DNA from: Lingula anatina
Lineage: Eukaryota; Brachiopoda; Lingulata; Lingulida; Lingulidae
Direction: 5' to 3'
Assembly: GCF_001039355.2 (NCBI RefSeq)
Contig: NW_019775828.1
Location: forward strand, 3,008-25,220
Length of the DNA stretch: 22,213 bases
Shown: positions 1 to 10,300 of the stretch, in pieces
Numbering within the stretch: position 1 is the first letter of the stretch
Layout of the letters: every line of letters starts with the position of its first letter
Notes under the pieces: generated by a model
What the model was told of the DNA's origin: nothing
The model's input: only the letters and a program-made list of their open reading frames with translations
Databases searched by the model: none
Position numbers and translations under genes: made by a program

Positions 1-520
1 TCGGGGGCTTAGGAAGAACCCCCTTTTTGCACGGAAAAGGTCCCCTCTGGATGATATTTAATTAAGGTAAATGAACGTTTCACGGTAAAAGGTCCACTTT
101 TTCAGAAAAAGACCCCCCCCTTTTGAAATTTCTGGCCAATTGTCTAAGACAATTAAGCTGATTACGTTGACTGCGCCTTAGCGAAAGTCACCTCTGAGAT
201 CAATCCTGCTAGTACCATAATGTTACGGGAACTTTTGTAATTCAATATGATTAAGGCACAACACAGTGTCCCCCTTTGGGAACATAAAGTATCGTTGCGA
301 AGCGAAAGAAAACAGTTGGAGATTTTTAAACTAAAACATATGATGGATACACCACCGAACAAACACTTGTTTGTTTAAAATAAATAATAAATAAACAAGC
401 AAACAAACAAACCACGAGATAAAAATAAGGATTAACGGATAAATAATTTGATAGAAGGATAGTAAGCTTATAATAATAGTAAAAGTCATACTACAGATTG
501 CCACGTTTCTCTATTTCCAG
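1..520. other. Left edge: presumed last intron of the third paralogue
   Basis: AT-rich with no recognisable coding sequence. Two related short stretches (around 30-46 and 80-96, each with ACGG.AAAAGGTCC) suggest a degraded local repeat, and 361-416 is low complexity (AAAC/AAAT-like). Confidence 0.5.
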
Positions 521-676
521 GCTGGCGTTATGTTCGTATACTGTGTGGTCGTGCGTGGCGTATGTCGACAAAAGAAGCCAGATCACAGTGCCGTTGATAC
601 TGACAGACAGATGTTGCTAATTAGAGACACTCCAAAACCTGTGATAACAGAACAATATGTTCAGTCGAAGGAGTAG
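521..676 (+). CDS. Last exon of a third, diverged SLC18B1-like paralogue (partial gene)
   Basis: An acceptor TTTCCAG at 514-520 is followed by 51 open codons and TAG at 674-676. The reading starts AGVMFVYCVVVRGV and ends with PKPVITEQYVQSKE. Gene A exon 12 starts AGLLVLYCAIVFAV and ends YPAIQKQYVQSE, and the phase is the same, so this is the same exon of a paralogue in the opposite orientation. The leucine motif survives as MLLIRDTP. No exon 11 was found in 1-520, so the intron is longer than in A and B (409-433 bp) or the exon is stray. It could be a relic; the open frame and splice site argue for a live or recently live gene. Confidence 0.7.
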   Translation, partial: AGVMFVYCVVVRGVCRQKKPDHSAVDTDRQMLLIRDTPKPVITEQYVQSKE

Positions 677-905
677 AGAGGCTGACTGTAGAGTCTCACT
701 TGGATCTGTACACGAAAAGCTCACCAGTATTACTATAACGAGTCAGAGTGTTATAGATATTACTACTTAAAAAAAAAAAACACTGAAACCTGTGATAGCA
801 AAATGATAATATGTTCAGTCGAATGAGAAAAATAATTAACCATGAGTGCTCAGTTAGTTCTGTGCACGGAAAACTCGCCGGTATTACTATCGGGAGTCCG
901 AGTCT
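628..905. repeat. Diverged tandem duplication of the third paralogue's 3' end
   Basis: About 628-750 and 780-905 are related. Both hold AACCTGTGATA, AATATGTTCAGTCGAA and CACGRAAARCTCRCC followed by RGTATTACTATMRSGAGTC. Unit 1 includes the last 16 codons and stop of the exon; unit 2 has changed GGAGTAG to TGAGAAA. A 13-base A run lies between them. Confidence 0.75.
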
Positions 906-1058
906 TACATTTGACGTCCCACGTCTGTCACACCTTAACCCGTTTACTTGCCATGAGGAGGTGAAATGCATCTTAATGGTTCTCAAAGTCCGTTTGAACG
1001 ACCGGGTAGAATTCTACTCGGGCTTTACAAATCTCACGCTGACCAGCATGCAGACATA

Positions 1059-2164
1059 CAGGGTTACCACTTAATATGGAATATTATTTTTTGGCGAGTA
1101 AATTTTCTACGAAATATTTAATTTCTCTCTAACTAATTTAAATCCAAAGCTGAGGTGTCACTCCATGTGTAGCCAGGTGTGTTACCTAATTACCACACAA
1201 CTCTCGAAACAATTGATGCATGCAGTTGCATGTTCTGTGGTCAGATATGTGAGGGGTGGTCACGTCGTTTTCAGTGATGAGGCCAGATATAGATTTTTTA
1301 GGGTTGATCGTCGAATCCGTGTCCACCGTCGTGTACGAGGGGCATAACACGATGATTGTGTACTGCCTAGGTTGCAAGCAGGGGATGGTAACGTCTCTGT
1401 TTGGGGAGCATTTCATGTCGGTGCCCAGAACCAGTTGGTTTTTCTAGGAGGCAACCTCATACAGGATTCCTACAGAGACATTCTACAGCGAACAATGCTT
1501 CGATTGGTAAGAGTCATCTTCAGGAACAACTTTGTGTACCAAGACGACTGCGCAACCCCAAATCGAGGCCGCAGAATCACTGTTTTTCTTCAAAGCCAAT
1601 GGGTTCAGCAACTGCCCTGGCCTGCAAATTCTCCAGATATGAACCCAATTGAAAATCTGTGGGCGGAAGTAACTCACAGAATTAATAGTTATGGTCCTCG
1701 GCCGGCAAATATTGATGAACTGTGACAGGCAAATATCACTGCGTGGAATGATATCCCCACCCAAACTCTAAAAAACGTGTCACAGGCTATGCCATGTAGG
1801 ATGAGGGCGCTGCAAGCGGCTGCTGGAGGTCATACCCGCAATTACTGACTTATCATGATTTACTGTAGTGAGTTCTTTGACTGTGTAACATATCACTGTC
1901 CGGAGGCTATCATTTTCTTTTATATCTTATCTTAAAGTTTATACTGACATCAAACTGTTGATATGATTTTCTGAGGGTGTTCCTTTCTTTTGAATGGCAT
2001 CTTATGTCAGATTTGATATTATTGACCAAAATATCTCACAACAGAAGACTGGATGTTATTATCACTCAGTGACTTACTTTTTTAATGACTCAAGCCCAAA
2101 AAAAATTAATCAGCACTCAAAAATAACAATGATAAAAAATATTCAATATTAAGTAGCAACCCTG
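1059..2164 (+). mobile_element. Tc1/mariner-type element with TIRs and TA target duplication (dead)
   Basis: 1106 bp bounded by TA dinucleotides at 1057-1058 and 2165-2166. The ends are inverted repeats of about 31-34 bp: left CAGGGTTACCACTTAATAT, right (reverse complement) CAGGGTTGCTACTTAATAT, then a T-rich stretch. It encloses a transposase remnant. The length is short of the usual 1.3-1.7 kb for an autonomous copy, because the N-terminal DNA-binding part is missing. Confidence 0.88.
1252..1848 (+). pseudogene. Tc1-like transposase remnant (DD34E catalytic core)
   Basis: One frame carries the whole catalytic core: FSDEARYRF with the first Asp at codon 1276, YQDDCATP with the second Asp at codon 1546, and SPDMNPIENLW with the Glu at codon 1651. 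There are 34 residues between the last two, the DD34E spacing of the Tc1 family. Two in-frame stops (TAA at 1345, TGA at 1723) break it, with recognisable protein on both sides of each. The reading ends at TGA 1846-1848. No helix-turn-helix domain is seen between the left TIR and FSDE, so this part was deleted. The protein would be inactive. Confidence 0.9.
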
Positions 2165-2166
2165 TA

Positions 2167-4135
2167 TTTGCAAACATTAACAATTGATCTTTACATCTCC
2201 TAAAAGCGAAAAGTACTGTTTCATTATATTATATAGTGGTTGAATAAATTCTTATTTTATCTCATGTGACCTTCCATGTGATGATGTCTTGGTGCTCCGA
2301 CTTAATGTTTTTCAGGTGTCTAGCGTAACAACAGCCATATTAAGTCTCACTGACTTTACAGACGCATTTTTCAGTAAAAGTCACACTGCACTCGTGTCGA
2401 TCAGCGGATGCCAATCAGAAATGCATAAAATATACCTAAATGTTCGTATATTTCGTTCACACACTTTAAGGACGGTGGTCTGTTGTAAATTGTCAGTATT
2501 TGCCGCGTTCAGATATGACCAACGCGTAAAATTGTGACAATAACATAAATCAGGCAGCTTTAAAAGAATTCCGTAACTTGGTCTCCCCTGTTTTATAACA
2601 AAATATAGAAATGTTAAATAAATACTTATAGGAGAGCCAGCTTAAAATGACTAACCAGCTTAAACCTCTTCACATTTCTACGTCACGATTTCCTGCACAA
2701 TCTAATAAAACTGTAAAAAAATGTATCCGGAAAGGTGAATTGCCGAGGTCCGTCGGTGGCCAGTGCTGTATCTGGCTTAAAGCGCGTTCCGTCAACCCTG
2801 ACGCTGTGAATGACCATGTGTGCCACCGTGCAATGACACTAATTGGGGGGAGTGGGTCCCGTTAATGTTGGAAAGGGGCGGGTTGAACACCATAACAAGC
2901 ACACGACTTTTCTATTGTGTTTGCTTTTGTGCCTTCGTGATAGAATATTCGGTCTTCGTGCAAGGGATGAACAGGACAATATTATTACTGAGCAACATAT
3001 ACTGCTGAAAAGAAGTAAGGAAACACCTGTCATTTAAATGCAACAGTTTGAACAGAGCATACTGTTATTAAAAACTGGCAATTCTATTGTACAACATTTT
3101 GTAGTGGGTTACTTTTCTTCTTTAACCGTACGTGTTGCAATGAAATACACTTAAACGTTAAACGTAATAATCATTTTTGAAAGGGGGGGGGGTTAAAATG
3201 GGTAAAACTCAAGGTTGATGGAAGTTGGATAATAGGTTAATTTTAATTGTATTGATTTACTTCCGCTGTCCAGGGTGCTGTTATAGAAACGCATGCCTGT
3301 ACTGGTAGCTATACAAATCTTATCTGTATACTTGAAACTGTTCCAACGCGAGTAAATGTTAATGGAGCTACTCTATAATGCGCACATGCATACATTGCAA
3401 CAGAGTCACTCTGCGTAGTAATATGGTTTGATAAGCACATGCAGCGTTTGTCGACCACCATTACTTTTACACAGTAAATGATGAAAATGTGTTATGTTTC
3501 AGACGAACCTGTCAACTACATGACACATTTCTATTGTTTTCAGATTTGTAATAAAAATATACATTTTCTCGCAAGGCCTGAACATTACGATCTTATATGT
3601 GAATAACAATTGATCTTCTGGTAGGCTAGGCATACATATTACTGGTTCACTTAGCAGTAGAAGTGCCCCATAGGCAAACTCGACGTTATATTTGCCGACC
3701 CTTCAAACAAAAGAAGTATTATTTAAGTTTTGAAAATTATCTGGTACACATATCCCATCCAGAGGCCGCCTTAATAGGCGACCAACAGCAGAAAAAGATG
3801 ACACTCTATCTATATTCAACTGGGATGGTTGTGGAGATAGATATTAAGGTGACCTGCTGCATACAGATTTATGTAACTGGCTTTGACAAACAGAAAAATA
3901 TGTGGATGTCGTGACTATAGACTGAATAAAAACATGACTTGTCTTTTCATAGAAGAGTGTGTTAAAGGCACATGGGTAATGGGCATTAGGGGCACTAAAT
4001 CCCCAAGCAACTTCTGCTATTAGCAGTTAAGCGATATGTTGATCTAAATAGGATTGCAATCACTGTTAGACCTTCAGGTATGTCGAATTACAGTCCAGCC
4101 CCGAGGCTAGTTATAAGTGACGTCATCATCAATCT
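2167..4135. other. Intergenic stretch between convergent genes, no gene seen
   Basis: About 2 kb between the Tc1-like element and the end of gene A. Only short scattered ORFs are present, on both strands and overlapping (for example around 2640-3040), and none resembles a known protein. A 10-base G run lies near 3183. The 3' UTR of gene A should lie at the right end (AATAAA already overlaps the stop codon). Confidence 0.6.
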
Positions 4136-4324
4136 TTATTCTGATTGCACGTATTGTTTTTGGATTGCCGGGTAAGGGATTGGCGGCAACAGCAATGTTC
4201 CTTTGGCGTCGTTTGTGTCACTGTAAGTGGCATTGTCACCGTCAATACTCCTGTATCCGGACTTGTATTGACTCCTTTTAAAGACCGCAAAGACTATCGC
4301 ACAGTATAGCACGAGCAGACCGGC
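4136..4324 (-). CDS. Gene A exon 12: end of helix 12 and C-terminal tail
   Basis: 63 codons including TAA, phase 0, acceptor TTTTCAG. Begins AGLLVLYCAIVFAVF (helix end), then a polar serine/aspartate-rich tail with DAKGTLLLPPIPYP and QYVQSE. The leucines after acidic residues resemble the EERTTLLP end of human SLC18B1 and may be a sorting signal (inference). AATAAA overlaps the stop codon. Gene B reads 11 residues further. Confidence 0.9.
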   Translation of the reverse strand, partial: AGLLVLYCAIVFAVFKRSQYKSGYRSIDGDNATYSDTNDAKGTLLLPPIPYPAIQKQYVQSE

Positions 4325-7300
4325 CTGAAAATGGACACACACAGTAGAATAAAGTCTAGGTTCATGGAGGCGTGAGCCGCTTCCATACCTTGAAAATGTG
4401 ATTTATGTAATTACATGTGTGACCCCCTCATACTCAATGCACAGACACGCAAGCACACATGTATACATTGTACATACATATATACATACATACGTACGCA
4501 CATACACGCACACACATACGTACACATATATCGCGCACACAAACACCCTCGTACGGTTGGAAAGAAGTATTTATATTAAAATGGATGGTCATAGATAGAG
4601 GCACTTTCTGTGATGGCATCATTCTGTATTTTGTGTATTTTTATTTATTTGTTTCTTGACTTCTTTTATTGAAAGTGTGATGGATATAAAGATTTGTGGC
4701 CCCCTTCACAAGGACCTGTTTCAAGTATATTTACTGTTTTGCCGTGGCAGTACTTACTTCTCCCAGACAGAGCCCCGTAAGGACTGCCGATAACGTGCTG
4801 AATGGATTATGTTCCACGATAGCTGCTCCAATAAAGGGCCCAATGAAACTCCTTAAACAAGTAAACATTTTAAGCATACGGATAGTTCAGCATAAGGTAA
4901 AGCAATTGAAAACATTTGCTACGTCCAATAAAATGCGTTTCTAAAAGGGAAAAATCGCCTTAGTACAGGCGTACATACGGAGGATGGTATTACTGGTAAC
5001 TTATTTCACAAGTATCTGTTCGTTTTTCTGATATAACTTCATCATTTAACGGATCAACAAAGCTATACAAAGTAAAAAAAAAAAGAAAGGAAAAGAACCA
5101 AACGAAATCTTACCCCAGACCCATTGATGTATCAAATATTGCTGACAAATTGCCATATGTGACTATATTATCGGGTAATCCGTGAGACCTGCAATAATTG
5201 TTTTTTAAACTGGCAAGTTAAATGATATCAACTGGCACAATGAAATGTGATAACAGAGAAAGTACAAATGTATATACCACTTTCACCTTTTTTGAATAGA
5301 GAAAAATATATTTTATGATTCATTAATTGTTATTCATTTAAATGAAAAATATGTTCACTAGCCAGTTTTTTTTATTCGGGCTAGAGTTAAGCGCCTTGCT
5401 AAATGGACACTTGGTCTAGTTTTGGAAAACGATATTTCAAAACAATATTTTATTTTTAATAATACTTAACATTTTCCAACTTTCACGCTTTCTGTGACAA
5501 AATCCGCCATGACGGCTACATTGATACAAGCATTTCTAAGTCCATATAACTTACACGGCTTCATTTACACAATCCGCCAAGACGGCCACATTGATACAGG
5601 CGCACCCAATGCCAGATAAACAATTCCCCAAGATAACTCCCCATGCTGTCCTGAAATCCAAAATGTGGAGTATTACTGGACACATGAGGATCAGGTTTTG
5701 GTAGACCTTACATATTTTGGAACGAAACACAGAGACTGAGGCACAGGCGCAGTTTCACTTTTAATAACAATGAATTATTTCCATTTTGTTGCTTCAAAAG
5801 AGTGTCATCGATTACCTCTGCGATTCCTTAACTCAGCAGCAGTGTATTTGTTATCATGTACGTGTCTTCTTAAATTAAAGGGATAATAACTCTTCGTTTT
5901 GGCCAAAAAATGACTTTTCCTGGAGTAAACAACAATTTTCCCATACTTACCAATGGTTAATGAATCCATTTTTACATTCAAAGTTAGTCCCTGGTTTTTT
6001 TCTATAAAGTTTGGTTTTTTGTTAAAATCTCTTAAGAGATTATAACAGAGTATATATATAGCCATCAATGGCGGTCACGTGGTCTGACGACAAGCTCAGA
6101 TATAAGAATAATAGCTATAACTGCCGTTGTTGTGGTAAAACAGAATATATTATATTTGTATGAGTTATTCACAATGCTTTTATTGTGAAATATAGATCTC
6201 ATACGAAGAGTTATTATCCCTTTAATATCCATGACAATGATACTTACCCCTTGATGTAGATGTGTCAGATCGAGACAGACTTTTCGGGACAATTAAAGAA
6301 CAATCATTATAGTAAGAACGTTCGATTATCAATATTTTCACCCGCCAACAGTATATTTCAATCAAAATTTGCGGTTAATTGTCATCAATTAAAATGTATG
6401 ATAATGATACCTACCCCTTGTTGTTTGGAAATAGGTCAGTCAGGGGCTCCCAGGGTCCAATGAAAGTAAAGGACAAGGCCGTCACGACTAGTCCCGTTAT
6501 TATCATTAACTTGTAATGATTCTATAAAACAAATATGGCGTGATTAATCCCCTTACCCCACAATATGGGCATATTCTCAGATTTCGGGTAAACAAACTGC
6601 AGGAATAAGTGGATGACGTGCATCATCTGGTATGGGGAATGTTGCAGGTATATAAAGGCGGCTCATGTCCATTCCGGTGTAACGGAACTGAGGGTCCGTG
6701 TAACAAAAAATCCGCCCTCCATTTTGTTATAATGGTTAGGGTTAGTCTGACTTAACTGGGTCAAAACCTAGGGCGAGGCTTACCTGTACAAATGAAAGGG
6801 AAGCGCACTCTCCATCTTGGAGACTCTCTATCACGTTACACCGGGGACATATCTGTCTTGAAGATGATATATATATATATTTTTTTCCCCAAAAAATATG
6901 CATCTTCATTTCATGACCCACGATTAAATGAAAAACTGTTGTATTCACATTCACTTTCTTTGTTACCATATGGCCTTAACCCAAAGATTTATAGCATTAC
7001 GCAAATGCCAAAATAATAACGAAAATAATAATACTAACAATAATAAAAATAATAATAATAATAATTTTAAAGAGAATTATAAAATGGAGATTAAAAAGAA
7101 AAGCGGCTTACGGATTTGTCTGTTATGTAGCCAAACAAAAACACGGAGCACGTGTAAAAGATCCCACACAGAGCAAACGCCAGGCCGATCATTATATGGT
7201 TACCTTGGACAGATGAATCCACCTGTAAATATGATATGTATTTAATAAAGGGAAAGTACACAAAAAAGAACACAAAATAACTAGATTGAAGAAATACATG

Positions 7301-10300
7301 TATTTTCAACAAACTGATCTACATCCATGAGTATGCTAATACCATATATTTTGCAAATAGTCATTGCTTCTTGAGATCTGAAAGATACATTTGAATCAAC
7401 CAAGTGATCAATCTATAGATGATCTTTTAACATAAGCGTCATAGGCATTGGAAATCGTTAATAAAATACCCCACGATGACAAAAGACGTAATGAATAATG
7501 TTTTGGGAGAAAAGTTACCTGCATTTCACAATTATGTAAGTACGAGGTATCTTTTCATTAGAAATATAATGACAAAAAAAGTTGCAATTAAACAGCTTAC
7601 GCTCTCATAATGACCTCCTAGCGTGGGACTTAAAGCGCTAAGTCCAATATATCCTACCCAAACTGCTAGGTGTTCCAGCGGTATGGCGGGTATCTTCGCT
7701 AATTTAATTAACTGTCCATAGTCTGACGATATTTCTGTGAATAAAACGTCGAACAGCTGATATAAAAATACAGACTTCAAGAAAGCATTTGACAGTGATA
7801 AATATGAAGAAGTAATTGATTCTTAACATGCACTATTCATAACTCCATGCTGACTGTCGAAATCGATTATGCACCTCCATCTGTCTCTATACTCCTGTCA
7901 ATTTCAGCAACTTTCTAAACTACCTATGCGTCATCTTTCTATTACTCTGTCCAATATTTTCTCCCCCTTCCCCGTTTAACTTGCCATTCCATTTAACTTT
8001 AATTATTGACTTCCCCATTTGATTCCTTCTCATTCCATGACCAATAAACTAAGCTAGTCTTACGCAAATTTATGACATTATTGTCTTTCTACCTACTTTC
8101 AGAACTTGGTCATTTGTTTTCTAATTGCTCAGGTAAGTACATTGTACTTGACCGTAATTTGGAGAAAGAATTGGTGATTTCTTGTATAAGCGGCAAAAGT
8201 TTCAATAACTCAACAGGCAGCTTAGCAAATACCACCTGTATCAAGTTACCTTGCTCTTCTTTCTCGGTTGGTAAGGTAAAAAATGCTACAGTTGCTGTTA
8301 TGATCGTCAGTGGAGCCGACACGAAGAATGACAGTCCAAACCCTCCCAGCTGATAGAGACTGCCACCGATCAAGGGACCTAAGACGTGACCAAGTCCTGC
8401 AAACGTTTCCAAGAACCCCTAGAGTAGAATTTTGAAAGAAAGATTTAACTGAATCAAACCGCTATTTTACAACAAAAATGAAGCAAATAAAGACAGAATG
8501 TTTTAATTAGCTGTTTTTGCATGCTATAATGAAATTATAATTTCATTGACTAATATTTGCTTTTTCAAAAATATGTGCTGTTGACGAAAAGACGTCTTTC
8601 TATATAAGACAATGTCAAATGCTTTGGCAATAACTTTATTATAATATCAATACCATCAAGTAGTGCTAAGATGAAAAACACGACTGAAAACCACCTTAAT
8701 GCATGCTAACCTGAAGACTTTATATAATCCATTAAAATTTAAAGACAACTTATAGGAATACCTCATAAATTTATTTCTAACAATGGCTTTAAGTATTTTG
8801 AACCAGCATCAATGAGTTAAGGGTAGCTGTCAACTTACATATGCTGTTGCTGTGTTGTCTCTAAACTCCCTCGTTGCTAGGGCATAATTGGACGTGAAAG
8901 ACATGGACGCACCTATTGACTCTAGGACACGTATTGATATAGCAAGGGCAAGAAAAGTGTCACCGGGAGGGCAGGCATCTAAAAAACTAAAAAAACTAAA
9001 ATTGTGACACGTATTGATATAGCAAGGGCAAGAAAAGTATCACTGGGAAGACAGGCATCTTAAAAACTAAAACGTATTTTAAATGTAAGTTTTCTCTTAT
9101 GTATTTTATTCTTTAATATGCATTTTTAGAAGAAATTTGGTATTATTTATGTATAATTGTTTGTAGAATGGTCAATAATGAAACAACCCCGGTCAACCCC
9201 CCCCCCCCGACAACCCCCTCTTTCCAAGAAAGAAAATAAACTGCTTTTGAATTCTATCTATTTGAGTCATTTATAAATTACTTGAAGATTTTTCCGTTCT
9301 GTGATATTGCAAAAAAAAAAAAAAAAAATGTAGAAATGGCCATTCTGGTCGACACTTTGGTCACGCTTTGTACGTCTGTCAACTCAGGTATGATTAAACG
9401 CAATGCATAGTTTTGGATAGGGTATACCTTGAGGGGGAGGGTGCTAAAATATTTTTTTCGCTATGTTTAAGTTTAACGCACAGTGTATGTTTATAATCAA
9501 ATGTTCGATATTCATAGAAACGACAAAATGCCTAATGTCGACCATAACTTACGCACCCAAAAGCCAGTGAACTGACACCTGTTACAAGCGCCCCGGTGTA
9601 GAAACAGCGCCTCGCTCCTACGCGAGATAACTAAAACAAAATGTGAATAGTTTGAAATTTTCAATATTCCCAGTTGTTAATCAAGACATTTAATCCGTCT
9701 TATTATTCATAAACGTTGGTGCAACGTTTTAGAAACACATTTATTGAAGGCCTAGGTGGAATACATTTTAATTACAGATTTGAATAAAAAAATAAATATA
9801 ATCAAAATCTAGAAAAAAGATCAAAGCTGGTTGAGCAGTAACCAACCAACCAACAGTACCTGTGAACCAATAGTAAGGGAACAGCAGAAAAAGGCGACCT
9901 CGTAACACCCTAGGATTGCCCCTGCTCCTGTTAGAGACACGCCCTTTTTCACAGCCTGAGAATAATACAAAGAACCTGATGTAAGAGATAATGCTAGTGT
10001 TCGTAGCGTGCTGGTCGCCTTAACCTCGTCGCGGATCGTTAACTGACCAAAACGAGTCGACTTTTATAATACAGTAAGCAAATACCTCATTATAAGAAAC
10101 ATACATGTGAACATGAAGTTCGTTTATTTAATTTTTCATATTCAGGTTTAAAATGAAACGAATGTTTATCATTTGATTTTGTTGCATCAAGGGACCTATA
10201 AAAATGGATAATAATAATAATAATAAAATGGCTGTCGGGTTAATACACAATATGTTATTAGACATATCATGGAGACAGTATAGCCATAGATGATATGATT

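Noticed and set aside
195-240. Weak similarity between 205-235 and 11985-12015 (GCTAGTAC.ATA...GTTA.GGGAAC)
   Set aside because: Too short and isolated to call a repeat by eye.
2640-3040. Overlapping short ORFs on both strands in the intergenic region
   Set aside because: No recognisable domain, no splice-site pattern and overlapping frames; consistent with chance.
4398-4659. ORFs on both strands over the CA repeat (His/Thr- and Cys/Val-rich)
   Set aside because: Pure translation of the microsatellite in intron 11.
8072-8353. Plus-strand ORF of 93 codons over gene A exon 5
   Set aside because: It is the antisense shadow of exon 5, whose minus-strand reading matches SLC18B1 helices 5 and 6 and has proper splice sites.
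9006-9080. Second exon 4 as a mutually exclusive exon
   Set aside because: The copy covers only the first half of the exon, has an in-frame TAA and lacks a donor.
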